Shown piece by piece: positions 52,824-60,517 of a stretch of DNA of 64,000 bases. Every line of letters starts with the position of its first letter. Positions within the stretch are counted from its first letter, which is position 1. Below the pieces are notes generated by a model. That model did no database searches. It was given only the letters and a program-made list of their open reading frames with translations, and was not told where the DNA came from. Origin of the DNA: Kluyvera intermedia (GTDB lineage Bacteria; Pseudomonadota; Gammaproteobacteria; Enterobacterales; Enterobacteriaceae); NCBI RefSeq assembly GCF_034424175.1, contig NZ_CP139986.1, forward strand, positions 372,001 through 436,000, written 5' to 3'. The translations under genes and the position numbers were made by a program.

Positions 52824-54140
52824 TTACACCACCATCCCCAGCAGTAAACAACCCACCAGACCACATACCGAGATAATGGTTTCCAGCATCGACCAGGACT
52901 TGATGGTCTCGCCGATTGTCAGGTTGAAGTACTCTTTGAACAGCCAGAAGCCTGGGTCGTTCACGTGGGAGAAGATAACGGAGCCGGAACCGACTGCGAT
53001 AACCATCAGTTCTGGGCTGACGCCAGTGGTGGCAATCAGCGGTGCCGCGATACCGCCTGCGGTAATGGCCGCAACGGTTGCAGAACCCAGCGCAATACGC
53101 AGAACGGCGGCAATAGACCAGGCCATAAACAGCGGAGAGACATTGGATTCGTGCATGATAGAGGCGATGTATTTGTCGACGCCGCTATCAACCAGAACCT
53201 GTTTGAACGCACCGCCACCACCGATAATCAGCAGCATCATCGCGATGATCTTAATGGAAGAGATCAGCGTGTCGTTGATGTCGTCCATTGAACGGCCACG
53301 GTTCAGACCGAAGGTGAAGATAGCAATCAGTACTGCAATCAGCGTCGCCATCACCGGGTCACCGAAGAACTCAGCGGCAGGCAGCAGGGCGTGACCTTTT
53401 GGCAGCACCATTTCAGCCACGGCGCGCAGCGCCATCAGGATAACCGGAACCAGAGAAGTCCAGACGCTCACGCCGAAGGATGGCATTTCAGCATCGGTGA
53501 AGGTTTTTGGGTTGTGCAGACCTTCAGGAATCGGTTTGTCGATACCTTTCAGGCAGCGTGCGTAAACCGGGCCCGCCAGGATAACGGTTGGGATTGCCAG
53601 CAGCGTGCCGTACAGCAGAGTTTTACCCATATCCGCATGGAAGATGGTCGCAATCGCAGTTGGACCTGGGTGCGGTGGCAGGAAACCGTGGGTCACGGAC
53701 AGTGCCGCAGCCATTGGCACACCGACGTACAGCAGCGGAATACGTGCGTTAGCGGCGATGGTGAAGACCAGCGGCAGCAACAGGACGAAACCTACTTCAT
53801 AGAACAACGCAAAGCCGACGGTGAAACCGGTCAGAACAACGGCCCACTGGATATGCTTGCGACCAAATTTTTCAATAAGGGTGGTGGCGATACGCTGCGC
53901 ACCGCCGCAGTCTGCCAGCATTTTACCGAGCATGGCGCCAAAGCCCATGATCAGCGCCAGGCTGCCAAGGGTGCCGCCGACGCCGTTTTTAATGGAGACG
54001 ATAACTTTGTCCAGGGGCATGCCCTGCATCAATCCGACGGCGAGTGCCACCAGAACCAGTGCGATGAAGCCGTTCATTTTGAAACGGATCATCAGCAGTA
54101 ATAAGAGGATAACCCCGATTGCTACGATGATTAATGGCAT
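52824..54140 (-). CDS. gntT: High-affinity gluconate transporter GntT
   Basis: GntP-family gluconate:proton symporter, 438 residues from the ATG chosen (MPLIIVAIGVILLLLLMIRFKMNGF), the E. coli start. A frame extending to 54236 would add 32 polar residues and cover the operator region, so it is rejected. Many membrane helices are visible. Key blocks are GGTLGSLALIMGFGAMLGKMLADCGGAQRIA, FLPPHPGPTAIATIF and IFSHVNDPGFWLFKEYFNLTIGETIKSW. It is controlled by GntR, as its upstream operators show. It pairs functionally with GntU and GntK at 26 kb. Confidence 0.97.
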   Translation of the reverse strand: MPLIIVAIGVILLLLLMIRFKMNGFIALVLVALAVGLMQGMPLDKVIVSIKNGVGGTLGSLALIMGFGAMLGKMLADCGGAQRIATTLIEKFGRKHIQWAVVLTGFTVGFALFYEVGFVLLLPLVFTIAANARIPLLYVGVPMAAALSVTHGFLPPHPGPTAIATIFHADMGKTLLYGTLLAIPTVILAGPVYARCLKGIDKPIPEGLHNPKTFTDAEMPSFGVSVWTSLVPVILMALRAVAEMVLPKGHALLPAAEFFGDPVMATLIAVLIAIFTFGLNRGRSMDDINDTLISSIKIIAMMLLIIGGGGAFKQVLVDSGVDKYIASIMHESNVSPLFMAWSIAAVLRIALGSATVAAITAGGIAAPLIATTGVSPELMVIAVGSGSVIFSHVNDPGFWLFKEYFNLTIGETIKSWSMLETIISVCGLVGCLLLGMVV

Positions 54141-54161
54141 AATTTTTCCAGCCTTTAATTT

Positions 54162-54441
54162 GTTATGGGTAACGTCACTGTTGTTGCGACAACTTCCAAT
54201 TGTCCCTACAGAGGGAATAGGTACTGATTTCTTCACACCATCGTCATGTTGTATGACCCAGACAAAGAGTAGCTGGCTATTTATTTAACACGATGGTGTA
54301 TAGCGGGATGATACGGGTAACATGCGGGTCTTGAGAATATCCCCGTGTGTACAAATGTTAATTATGCGACGGTAGTCAAATTATTGGCTGGGGTTTTGCA
54401 GATTTACGGAAAGTGAAAAGTGAGAAGTGTTGCGCGGTAAC
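54162..54441 (-). promoter_or_regulatory. gntT control region with GntR operators
   Basis: Three operator-like sites occur: GTTATGGGTAAC (54162-54173), GATACGGGTAACAT (54310-54323) and GTTGCGCGGTAACA (54428-54441). On the minus strand they show the TGTTACC core seen at gntK. E. coli gntT uses two operators to loop DNA; the two upstream sites best match that pattern. The 443-base gap to nfuA otherwise holds only the REP pair. Confidence 0.65.
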
Positions 54442-54463
54442 ATGGGGATTGGAGATGGAAACT

Positions 54464-54573
54464 CCCGGCGGCGCTACGCTTGGCCGGGCTACATATGACT
54501 ACCCTGGGATCGTCGTAAACGTTTCGCCCGGGCTACCGCAATTGTAGCCCGGCCAAGCGTAGCGCCGCCGGGG
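54464..54573. repeat. Inverted REP pair between gntT and nfuA
   Basis: CCCGGCGGCGCTACGCTTGG...GGGCTAC (54464-54492) and the inverse GTAGCCCGGCC...GCCGCCGGGG (54544-54573), about 50 bases apart. It lies upstream of gntT and beyond the nfuA stop, so it probably ends the nfuA message. Confidence 0.8.
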
Positions 54574-54583
54574 CAATGCAAAC

Positions 54584-55159
54584 TCAATAGTAAGAGTGTT
54601 CGCCGCGCTGGTGTTCCGTGAGATCGCGCACGCCTTTCAGTTCCGGGAACTCAGCCAGCAGCTGCTTCTCGATACCGTCTTTCAAGGTAACGTCGATCAT
54701 AGAGCAGCCGTTACAGCCGCCGCCAAATTGCAGAATGGCATAACCATCGTCGGTGATTTCCATCAGCGACACGCGGCCACCGTGGCCTGCCAGCTGCGGG
54801 TTAACCTGCGCTTGCAGCATGTACTCAACGCGTTCCATCAGCGGCGCATCGTCGGTCACTTTACGCATTTTGGCGTTTGGTGCTTTCAGCGTCAGCTGGG
54901 AACCCAACTGGTCGGTGACGAAATCAATTTCCGCATCTTCCAGATACGGCGCGCTCAGCTCATCGACATAGGCGGTGAGTTGTTCAAATTTCAATTCGGT
55001 ATCACTTGCTTCCACCGCATCCGGCGGGCAATAAGAAACGCCGCATTCTGCATTAGGCGTACCAGGGTTGATCACGAATACACGGATCTGAGTCCCTTCT
55101 TCCTGATTAAGCAGAAGTTTGGCAAAGTGCGCTTGCGCAGTATCGGAAATACGGATCAT
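54584..55159 (-). CDS. nfuA: Fe-S biogenesis protein NfuA
   Basis: Scaffold/carrier that delivers [4Fe-4S] clusters to targets such as lipoyl synthase, and is important under oxidative stress and iron limitation. The 191 residues equal E. coli. The N-terminal A-type-like domain (about 1-95) has lost the A-type cysteine ligands. The C-terminal Nfu domain carries the cluster ligands C149 and C152 in GGGCNGCSM. It lies 58 bases downstream of gntX on the same strand. Confidence 0.97.
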   Translation of the reverse strand: MIRISDTAQAHFAKLLLNQEEGTQIRVFVINPGTPNAECGVSYCPPDAVEASDTELKFEQLTAYVDELSAPYLEDAEIDFVTDQLGSQLTLKAPNAKMRKVTDDAPLMERVEYMLQAQVNPQLAGHGGRVSLMEITDDGYAILQFGGGCNGCSMIDVTLKDGIEKQLLAEFPELKGVRDLTEHQRGEHSYY

Positions 55160-55217
55160 AGCTTTGACCTAATAGTTGACTACTTTAGTTGGTTATAATA
55201 CGCCCATCGCTGGGGGT

Positions 55218-55892
55218 CTACAAGGTGCGACAAAGACACCATACCTGAACGCTGGCCGCGCCATTTCGCAAAAGCAGGCGGCAAATCTCGGCGACGGTGC
55301 TGCCCGTCGTGACCACATCATCCACAACAACCATATGGCGACCCTCCACCGGCAATTCAAGCCGGAAAGCATTTTTCAGGTTGTGTTTGCGAAGCCTTGC
55401 GCTCAACTGGTGCTGGGTGGCGGTAGGGCGTATACGCGTGATGGCTTGGGGGTGATAGTCTGTGGACAACCATTTTGCCAGCGCCTGACAAAGTAGCTCG
55501 CTCTGGTTATAGCCCCGCCGCCAGTGGCGTCGCTGCCATAGCGGCACGCTAATGAGTTGCTCGGGCGCAGGCAGCCCGGTGTGTTGACGAACGGCCAGCA
55601 ATAGCAGGCGTGAAAGTGCCGGGGCGAGCTCCGCTTTACCATTGAACTTGAAGTGATGAATCATCTGACTAAGCGGTGGGAGGTAGTCACTAATGGCGAC
55701 CAGCCTTTGCCACGGCGGCGGTTTTTGCAGGCAACGTCCGCAAGGCAAACGCGTTGTTGCCGCGGGTAAACCGCACTGCGGGCAAACGCACATCTTGCTA
55801 AATAGCGTCGTCGAACAGCGTGAGCAAATTCCCCACGCGGGTATCCCCAGCGGCATTTTACATAGCCAGCATAAGCCGTGGACTGTTAGCAT
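55218..55892 (-). CDS. gntX: ComF-family phosphoribosyltransferase-like protein GntX
   Basis: A 224-residue protein with an N-terminal zinc-ribbon-like cluster (CWLCKMPL, CSRC, CPQCGLPA, CGRC) and a type-I phosphoribosyltransferase-like domain with VVVDDVVTTGSTVAE. This is the ComF layout associated with DNA uptake/competence and use of DNA as nutrient. The ATG at 55892 has AAGGAGAG in front and gives the E. coli start MLTVHGLCWLC; the longer frame to 55955 overlaps bioH and is rejected. It is divergent from bioH with only 37 bases between. Confidence 0.94.
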   Translation of the reverse strand: MLTVHGLCWLCKMPLGIPAWGICSRCSTTLFSKMCVCPQCGLPAATTRLPCGRCLQKPPPWQRLVAISDYLPPLSQMIHHFKFNGKAELAPALSRLLLLAVRQHTGLPAPEQLISVPLWQRRHWRRGYNQSELLCQALAKWLSTDYHPQAITRIRPTATQHQLSARLRKHNLKNAFRLELPVEGRHMVVVDDVVTTGSTVAEICRLLLRNGAASVQVWCLCRTL

Positions 55893-55929
55893 TATCTCTC
55901 CTTGAAGCGAAAAATGAGAACAATAGCGG

Positions 55930-56706
55930 ATGAAAGACATCTGGTGGCAAACCACAGGCGAAGGAGATTGTCATCTTGTGCTGCTGCACGGATGGGGGCT
56001 GAATGCACAGGTCTGGGATTGCATTACGCTGGAACTCAGCGCGCATTTTACCGTGCATCTGGTAGACCTGCCGGGCTATGGTCGCAGCGTCGGATTCGGT
56101 GCGCTGTCGCTTGAAGAGATGGCGGAGCAGGTGTTGATGCATGCGCCTCAAAAAGCTATCTGGCTTGGCTGGAGCCTGGGCGGGCTGGTGGCAAGCCAGG
56201 TCGCATTGCAGCATGCTAATCGTGTACAGGCACTCGTCACGGTGGCATCTTCACCTTGCTTTAGCGCTCATGAAGATTGGCCGGGGATTAAACCGGAAGT
56301 GCTGAGCGGTTTTCAGCAGCAACTGAGTGAGGATTTCCAGCGTACCGTCGAACGTTTCCTCGCCTTACAAACGCTGGGTACCGAAAGCGCGCGACAAGAT
56401 GCACGTGCGCTGAAGAAAACGGTGTTGTCGTTGCCGATGCCTTCCACGGAAGTGCTCAACGGTGGGCTGGAAATTTTGAAAACCGCCGACCTGCGCCAGT
56501 CGCTGACCACTTTACCGATGCCATTCCTGCGCCTGTACGGGCGTCTTGACGGTCTGGTGCCGCGTAAAATTGTGCCGATGCTGGATGCGCTGTGGCCCAT
56601 GAGTGAATCTGTGGTATTTGATAAGGCCGCCCATGCGCCGTTTATCTCGCATCCACAGGCCTTCTGCGAGCCGTTGATCGCGTTGAAAATGCAGTTAAAT
56701 AAATAA
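55930..56706 (+). CDS. bioH: Pimeloyl-ACP methyl ester esterase BioH
   Basis: Alpha/beta hydrolase that removes the methyl group from pimeloyl-ACP methyl ester, ending the fatty-acid-like phase of biotin synthesis. It has 258 residues (E. coli 256). The catalytic triad is S82 in GWSLGG, D207 in GRLDGLVPRK and H235 in KAAHAPFISHP. LLHGWGLNAQVWD forms the oxyanion side. The bioABFCD genes are not in this window, as usual for enterobacteria. Confidence 0.97.
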   Translation: MKDIWWQTTGEGDCHLVLLHGWGLNAQVWDCITLELSAHFTVHLVDLPGYGRSVGFGALSLEEMAEQVLMHAPQKAIWLGWSLGGLVASQVALQHANRVQALVTVASSPCFSAHEDWPGIKPEVLSGFQQQLSEDFQRTVERFLALQTLGTESARQDARALKKTVLSLPMPSTEVLNGGLEILKTADLRQSLTTLPMPFLRLYGRLDGLVPRKIVPMLDALWPMSESVVFDKAAHAPFISHPQAFCEPLIALKMQLNK

Positions 56707-56822
56707 TTTCATTGGGACGTGGAAAAAAAAAGTTTCCCGGCAATACTTAGGTTGTTGCGGTGGGTGACTATGTCGCCTGGATGCCGCGATCATAAAAACA
56801 ACACTTATGGAGAGTAGAAGCT

Positions 56823-57092
56823 ATGAAATTTATTACAGGTATTGTTGCATCTCTGGTGATTGGCTCCCTGTCGTTTGGTGTGTTTGCGGCTCAGGAGATT
56901 ACGAAAGAAGAAGCGGCTAAGCAGAATTTGACCAAAGTCGGCAATATCACCACGTCAAAAACCACGTCGCCAAGTGATGCTAAAGCTGATTTATCCAAGA
57001 AGGCCGATGAGCTGGGCGGGAAATACTACGTGATCATCGCCGGTGAGAAAAACGAGCGAAACGTTCACGGTAACGCAGACGTTTATAAATAG
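56823..57092 (+). CDS. Small periplasmic DUF1471 (BhsA/YhcN-type) protein
   Basis: Predicted secreted protein of 89 residues. The signal peptide MKFITGIVASLVIGSLSFGVFA is followed by a DUF1471 domain (KVGNITTSKTTSPSDAKADLSKKADELGGKYYVIIAGEKNERNVHGNADVYK). Relatives such as BhsA, McbA and YhcN affect biofilm, outer membrane permeability and stress responses, but the exact role here is unknown. GGAGAG precedes the ATG. K-12 has a transposase-like nuclease gene (yhgA) at this bioH-feoC position instead. It ends at a strong bidirectional hairpin. Confidence 0.88.
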   Translation: MKFITGIVASLVIGSLSFGVFAAQEITKEEAAKQNLTKVGNITTSKTTSPSDAKADLSKKADELGGKYYVIIAGEKNERNVHGNADVYK

Positions 57093-57103
57093 TATCGAAC
57101 ATT

Positions 57104-57138
57104 TTCTCCCCGGCGCTTCGTGACGCCGGGGAGAAGTT
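57104..57138. terminator. Bidirectional terminator, DUF1471 gene / feoC
   Basis: A 12-base perfect stem: TTCTCCCCGGCG (57104-57115) with CGCCGGGGAGAA (57124-57135) and an 8-base loop. T-rich sequence lies on the left and GTTTC on the right, between convergent stops. Confidence 0.85.
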
Positions 57139-57375
57139 TCAGCGCAATGCCCACCACTGACGTAAGCAGGCTTTTCCTTCCGGGCAGCTTTTACAACTGC
57201 CGGTCAGGCAACCATCTGGTTCTTCGTTAATCTTTACCACTTTTCCCATCGCCTCCAGGCGGCCTAACATGGCGTCGACCAGCGCCCGTGGCGTATGCAG
57301 TTGGGCGCTGAGCTGTGAGGCTTCCATGCGTCCTTGCAGTGCCAACATATCGCGTACTTCGATCAATGACGCCAT
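57139..57375 (-). CDS. feoC: Ferrous iron transport regulator FeoC
   Basis: Small winged-helix protein of 78 residues, as in E. coli. Helix-turn-helix is at about residues 5-50 (LIEVRDMLALQGRMEASQLSAQL). A Cys cluster in GCLTGSCKSCPEGKAC can bind an Fe-S cluster. In Salmonella FeoC protects FeoB from proteolysis; a DNA-binding role is also proposed. It is last in feoABC, 9 bases after feoB. Confidence 0.95.
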   Translation of the reverse strand: MASLIEVRDMLALQGRMEASQLSAQLHTPRALVDAMLGRLEAMGKVVKINEEPDGCLTGSCKSCPEGKACLRQWWALR

Positions 57376-57384
57376 TATTGCCTC

Positions 57385-59703
57385 CTAGTGGCAATCGCCA
57401 GACGGGCTAGCACAACATGAAGTTGGCGTTTTACGCGTCGCCAGCAGGGAAACCTCCACGCGACTACGAGCGCGGCGCAACAGGCCAAGCAGCACGACGT
57501 TGAACAGGATCACCGCCAGAATACACACCAGGCTGTAGCGCGGATGTTGGCTAAAGCTGACGGTCTGGTAGTACAGCGTGGAGAGCGAATAGGCGATGTT
57601 CAAACCCCAGAGAATAGAGAATGTCATCCAGCCACGGCTCGACTCGCGGGCAATTGCCCCCATCACCGAAATGCAAGGCACGTACAGCAGCACGAAAATC
57701 AGGTAGCTGTATGCGGCGGCTGCGCTGCCGAACTTACTGCTCATTACGCCCATGGCCCCGGTCTCCATCACGCCATCGCCTTTACTGGCTTCGATTGGGT
57801 TTGCCAGTACGCTCAGGCTGAAGGTGTCTTTCAGGCCCTGCCAGGTTTCGTCTGCTGCACCTAACAGTTCTTCGCCAAGGTTGAATTCCTGTGGGTTAAA
57901 CGCCTCATTCTGGATGTTTTCAGCGGTGTAGAGGGTGTTCAGGGTACCCACAACCACCTCTTTCGCCATCGCCCCGGTAAACAGGCCGACGGTCGCCTGC
58001 CAGTTATCCTCATGCACGCCAATCGGTTTAAACACCGGCGTAATCGCCCGGCTGACGGAAGCCAGCGCGGAGTCGTTGATGTTGTCGACAATTTTACCGC
58101 TGAACGAGAAGCTGTTCAGGGCGCTGAGGAAGATGCTGACGATAACGATAACTTTACCCGCGCGAAGCACGAAGCCTTTCAGGCGTTGCCAGGTCTGGAT
58201 AATCAGGCTCTTCACGTGCGGCACGTGGTATACCGGCAGCTCCATCACGAACGGCGAAGCTTCACCGCGCATAATGGTGTATTTGAGCATCAGGCCGGTC
58301 AGGATAGCGATAGCGATACCCAGCACGTACAGCGAGAATACGACCAATGCGCCGCCCTGACCGAAGAAGGCTGCGGCGAAGACGGCGAAAATCGCCAGGC
58401 GTGCGCCACAGGACATAAACGGCGCCATCATGATGGTCATCAGACGTTCACGCGGTGCATCCAGCGTACGGGCACCCATCACCGACGGGACGTTGCAGCC
58501 AAAGCCGACAATCAGCGGAACGAAGGATTTGCCCGGCAGACCCAGAGACTGCATCAGGCGGTCCATGACGAATGCCGCGCGCGCCATGTAGCCTGAGTCT
58601 TCCAGGAAGGACAGGAACAGGTACATCATGCCGATCTGCGGCACTAAAGGCAGCACGGTGTTAATACCGCCGCCGATCCCTTGGGCCAGGAACACGGTCA
58701 GCCAGTCAGGGAAGTGCAAGGTGTAGCCAATCCACTGAATGCCGTGGATAAAGAGGGCGACCGAGCCGCCGTCAAAGATCGGTTGCAGGGCGCCGCCGAT
58801 GTTGATGGCCAGCAAGAACATCAGATACATGACGAACAGAAACACCGGTAATCCCAGCACGCGATTAAGAACAATTTTGTCCAAAGCAGCGGTAAAACGG
58901 CTTGGCTCAGCGGTCAGCGTATTACTGACGGCATCGCAGATGGCGGCAATGCTCTGATAACGTGCATCGGCAATATGCAGCGCCGGATCGTCGAGTTCTT
59001 CACTCAGATTGGCGAGTGAGATATCCAGTTTATGTGCGGCGTCGCCCGCATAGGCGCGGCTATAAATATCGCCTTCCAGCATCTGCAAACCCAGCCACTG
59101 GCGTTGACGCTCTGGGATATCCTGCGCCATCTCACGCGCCAGATTATCGGCTTCGCGCAGCAGCGGTTTCGGGTAGTGAACCAGTTCCAGTGGGGTATTC
59201 GCTTGATGGCGGTCAATGGCCATTTTCAAGGCTTCAATACCGCGGCCACGGGTTGAAACCAGCGGTACGACCGGACAGCCCAGTCGGGCGGAGAGGGCAT
59301 CAACGTCGATGCGGATTTGTTGCTTTTCGGCAATATCCAGCATGTTCAGCGCCACGACGCAGGGAATACCCAGTTCAAGCAATTGCAGTGTCAGGTAGAG
59401 GTTGCGCTCCAGGTTGGAGGCGTCGACCACGTTAATCAGCAGGTCAGCATCACCGCTGAGAATGTAGTGGCAGGCAATTTGTTCATCCAGCGAGGTCTGC
59501 GAGGAGATGGTGGTGAGCGAATAGGTGCCTGGCAGGTCGACCAGAGTGACCTGATGGTCGGTGGTTGAGAAAGCCCCTTCTTTGCGTTCAACCGTCACCC
59601 CGGCCCAGTTACCCACGCGCTGACGCGCACCGGTTAACTGATTAAATAGGGTGGTCTTGCCGGAATTAGGATTGCCAATTAAACCAATGGTTATTTTTTT
59701 CAT
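57385..59703 (-). CDS. feoB: Ferrous iron transporter FeoB
   Basis: Main Fe2+ uptake permease under low oxygen, 772 residues (E. coli 773). The N-terminal GTPase domain has G1 GNPNSGKTTLFN, G3 DLPGTYSL and G4 NMLD. A helical GDI-like segment (about 180-270) follows. The membrane part has two Gate motifs (around PLIVGFGCNVPSVMGAR and the later Cys-containing LYVPCISVMGAI) and about ten helices. The C-terminus ends with CCASPSGDCH, a small Cys pair region. It is 28 bases after feoA. Confidence 0.98.
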   Translation of the reverse strand: MKKITIGLIGNPNSGKTTLFNQLTGARQRVGNWAGVTVERKEGAFSTTDHQVTLVDLPGTYSLTTISSQTSLDEQIACHYILSGDADLLINVVDASNLERNLYLTLQLLELGIPCVVALNMLDIAEKQQIRIDVDALSARLGCPVVPLVSTRGRGIEALKMAIDRHQANTPLELVHYPKPLLREADNLAREMAQDIPERQRQWLGLQMLEGDIYSRAYAGDAAHKLDISLANLSEELDDPALHIADARYQSIAAICDAVSNTLTAEPSRFTAALDKIVLNRVLGLPVFLFVMYLMFLLAINIGGALQPIFDGGSVALFIHGIQWIGYTLHFPDWLTVFLAQGIGGGINTVLPLVPQIGMMYLFLSFLEDSGYMARAAFVMDRLMQSLGLPGKSFVPLIVGFGCNVPSVMGARTLDAPRERLMTIMMAPFMSCGARLAIFAVFAAAFFGQGGALVVFSLYVLGIAIAILTGLMLKYTIMRGEASPFVMELPVYHVPHVKSLIIQTWQRLKGFVLRAGKVIVIVSIFLSALNSFSFSGKIVDNINDSALASVSRAITPVFKPIGVHEDNWQATVGLFTGAMAKEVVVGTLNTLYTAENIQNEAFNPQEFNLGEELLGAADETWQGLKDTFSLSVLANPIEASKGDGVMETGAMGVMSSKFGSAAAAYSYLIFVLLYVPCISVMGAIARESSRGWMTFSILWGLNIAYSLSTLYYQTVSFSQHPRYSLVCILAVILFNVVLLGLLRRARSRVEVSLLATRKTPTSCCASPSGDCH

Positions 59704-59731
59704 ATTTCAGACTCTTAGTACCGGGCTGGAG

Positions 59732-59959
59732 TTATTGTGCAACGATTTCTAATTCAATGAGCGCGAGATCTTTTTTACGCAGCACGAGGCTAACGCGACG
59801 GGTTTCGATATGAATAGGATCGCCAAGAGGCGCTACGCGGACGACGTTAAATGATGAACCCGGCAGCATCCCCAGAGACAGCAGTTTCTGACGATAAGCG
59901 GGGCTAATTTCGCGGGAGAAACCGACAATCTTCCACGCAGTATCAGGTGTAAATTGCAT
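59732..59959 (-). CDS. feoA: Ferrous iron transport protein FeoA
   Basis: Cytoplasmic SH3-like protein of 75 residues needed for FeoB function, probably by contacting FeoB. The family pattern LLSLGMLPGSSFNVVRVAPLGDPIHIETRRVSLVLRKKDLALIEL is complete. It is first in feoABC, behind FNR and Fur sites. Confidence 0.96.
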   Translation of the reverse strand: MQFTPDTAWKIVGFSREISPAYRQKLLSLGMLPGSSFNVVRVAPLGDPIHIETRRVSLVLRKKDLALIELEIVAQ

Positions 59960-60061
59960 ATAACCTACTTGTGTATCGCTAGCTGAATAGAGGGGATACC
60001 ACGTGCGCTGCGGGCAGCTGCAGGGATATCGTCAACAGATAAAGAATAATGACCTACTGCA

Positions 60062-60080
60062 AATAATGATAATGAGAATG
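60062..60080 (-). promoter_or_regulatory. Fur box of feoABC
   Basis: An AATAATGATAATGAGAATG-type site matching about 14 of 19 positions of the Fur consensus, 102 bases upstream of the feoA ATG. Confidence 0.8.
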
Positions 60081-60142
60081 GTTTCTATCATCAATACATA
60101 ACATGCGATAGATAGGGAATTTGGCGAGAAATTGCACTTTTT

Positions 60143-60156
60143 TTGATATGACTCAA
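60143..60156 (-). promoter_or_regulatory. FNR site of feoABC
   Basis: TTGAT-N4-CTCAA matches 9 of 10 core positions of the FNR consensus TTGATNNNNATCAA. It lies upstream of the Fur box and fits the known anaerobic activation of feoABC. The rest of the 558-base feoA-tex gap holds AT-rich DNA without a gene and a REP cluster. Confidence 0.75.
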
Positions 60157-60359
60157 GCAAGTCATTGTAGCGGTAAATGAATTAAATATTCATTACGTCA
60201 CTTAATGTTTAATTAAGGTTTCATTGGTTAATAAAATAAAACACTTTAAGACTGAATATGACAATTGGATAATAAAATAACTTGGTGTCGTTTGGCTGCA
60301 TCAGCAATTGCCTGGGAGCAATGTAAATTCACAGATGGAGGCCCGGGCTTGTGAATATT

Positions 60360-60511
60360 CCCGGCGGCGCTGCGCTTGGCCGGGCTACATGTGGTGCGTA
60401 TTCCCGGCGGCGCTGTGCTCGGGCGCGCTACCTGGTGTAGGCCGGATAAGGCGTTTACGCCGCCATCCGGCAATTTGCATCACCTGATGGTGCTGCGCTT
60501 ATCGGGCCTAC
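60360..60511. repeat. Composite REP cluster between feoA and tex
   Basis: Two direct CCCGGCGGCGCTG-type units (60360-60388 and about 60403-60431), then a GTAGGCCGGATAAGG...CTTATCGGGCCTAC pair (60436-60511). The second unit is partly degenerate. The cluster ends 7 bases before the tex stop, so it is the tex 3' region. Confidence 0.8.
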
Positions 60512-60517
60512 AAAGGG

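Noticed and set aside
53391..54101. 236-codon plus-strand frame over gntT
   Set aside because: Antisense to gntT and rich in Gln/His, with no family features.
60246..60473. Small frames inside REP clusters, here and near 39211-39555
   Set aside because: Repeated REP DNA gives open frames in several phases; the translations (RSAAG, ARPSAAPPG) are repeat artefacts.
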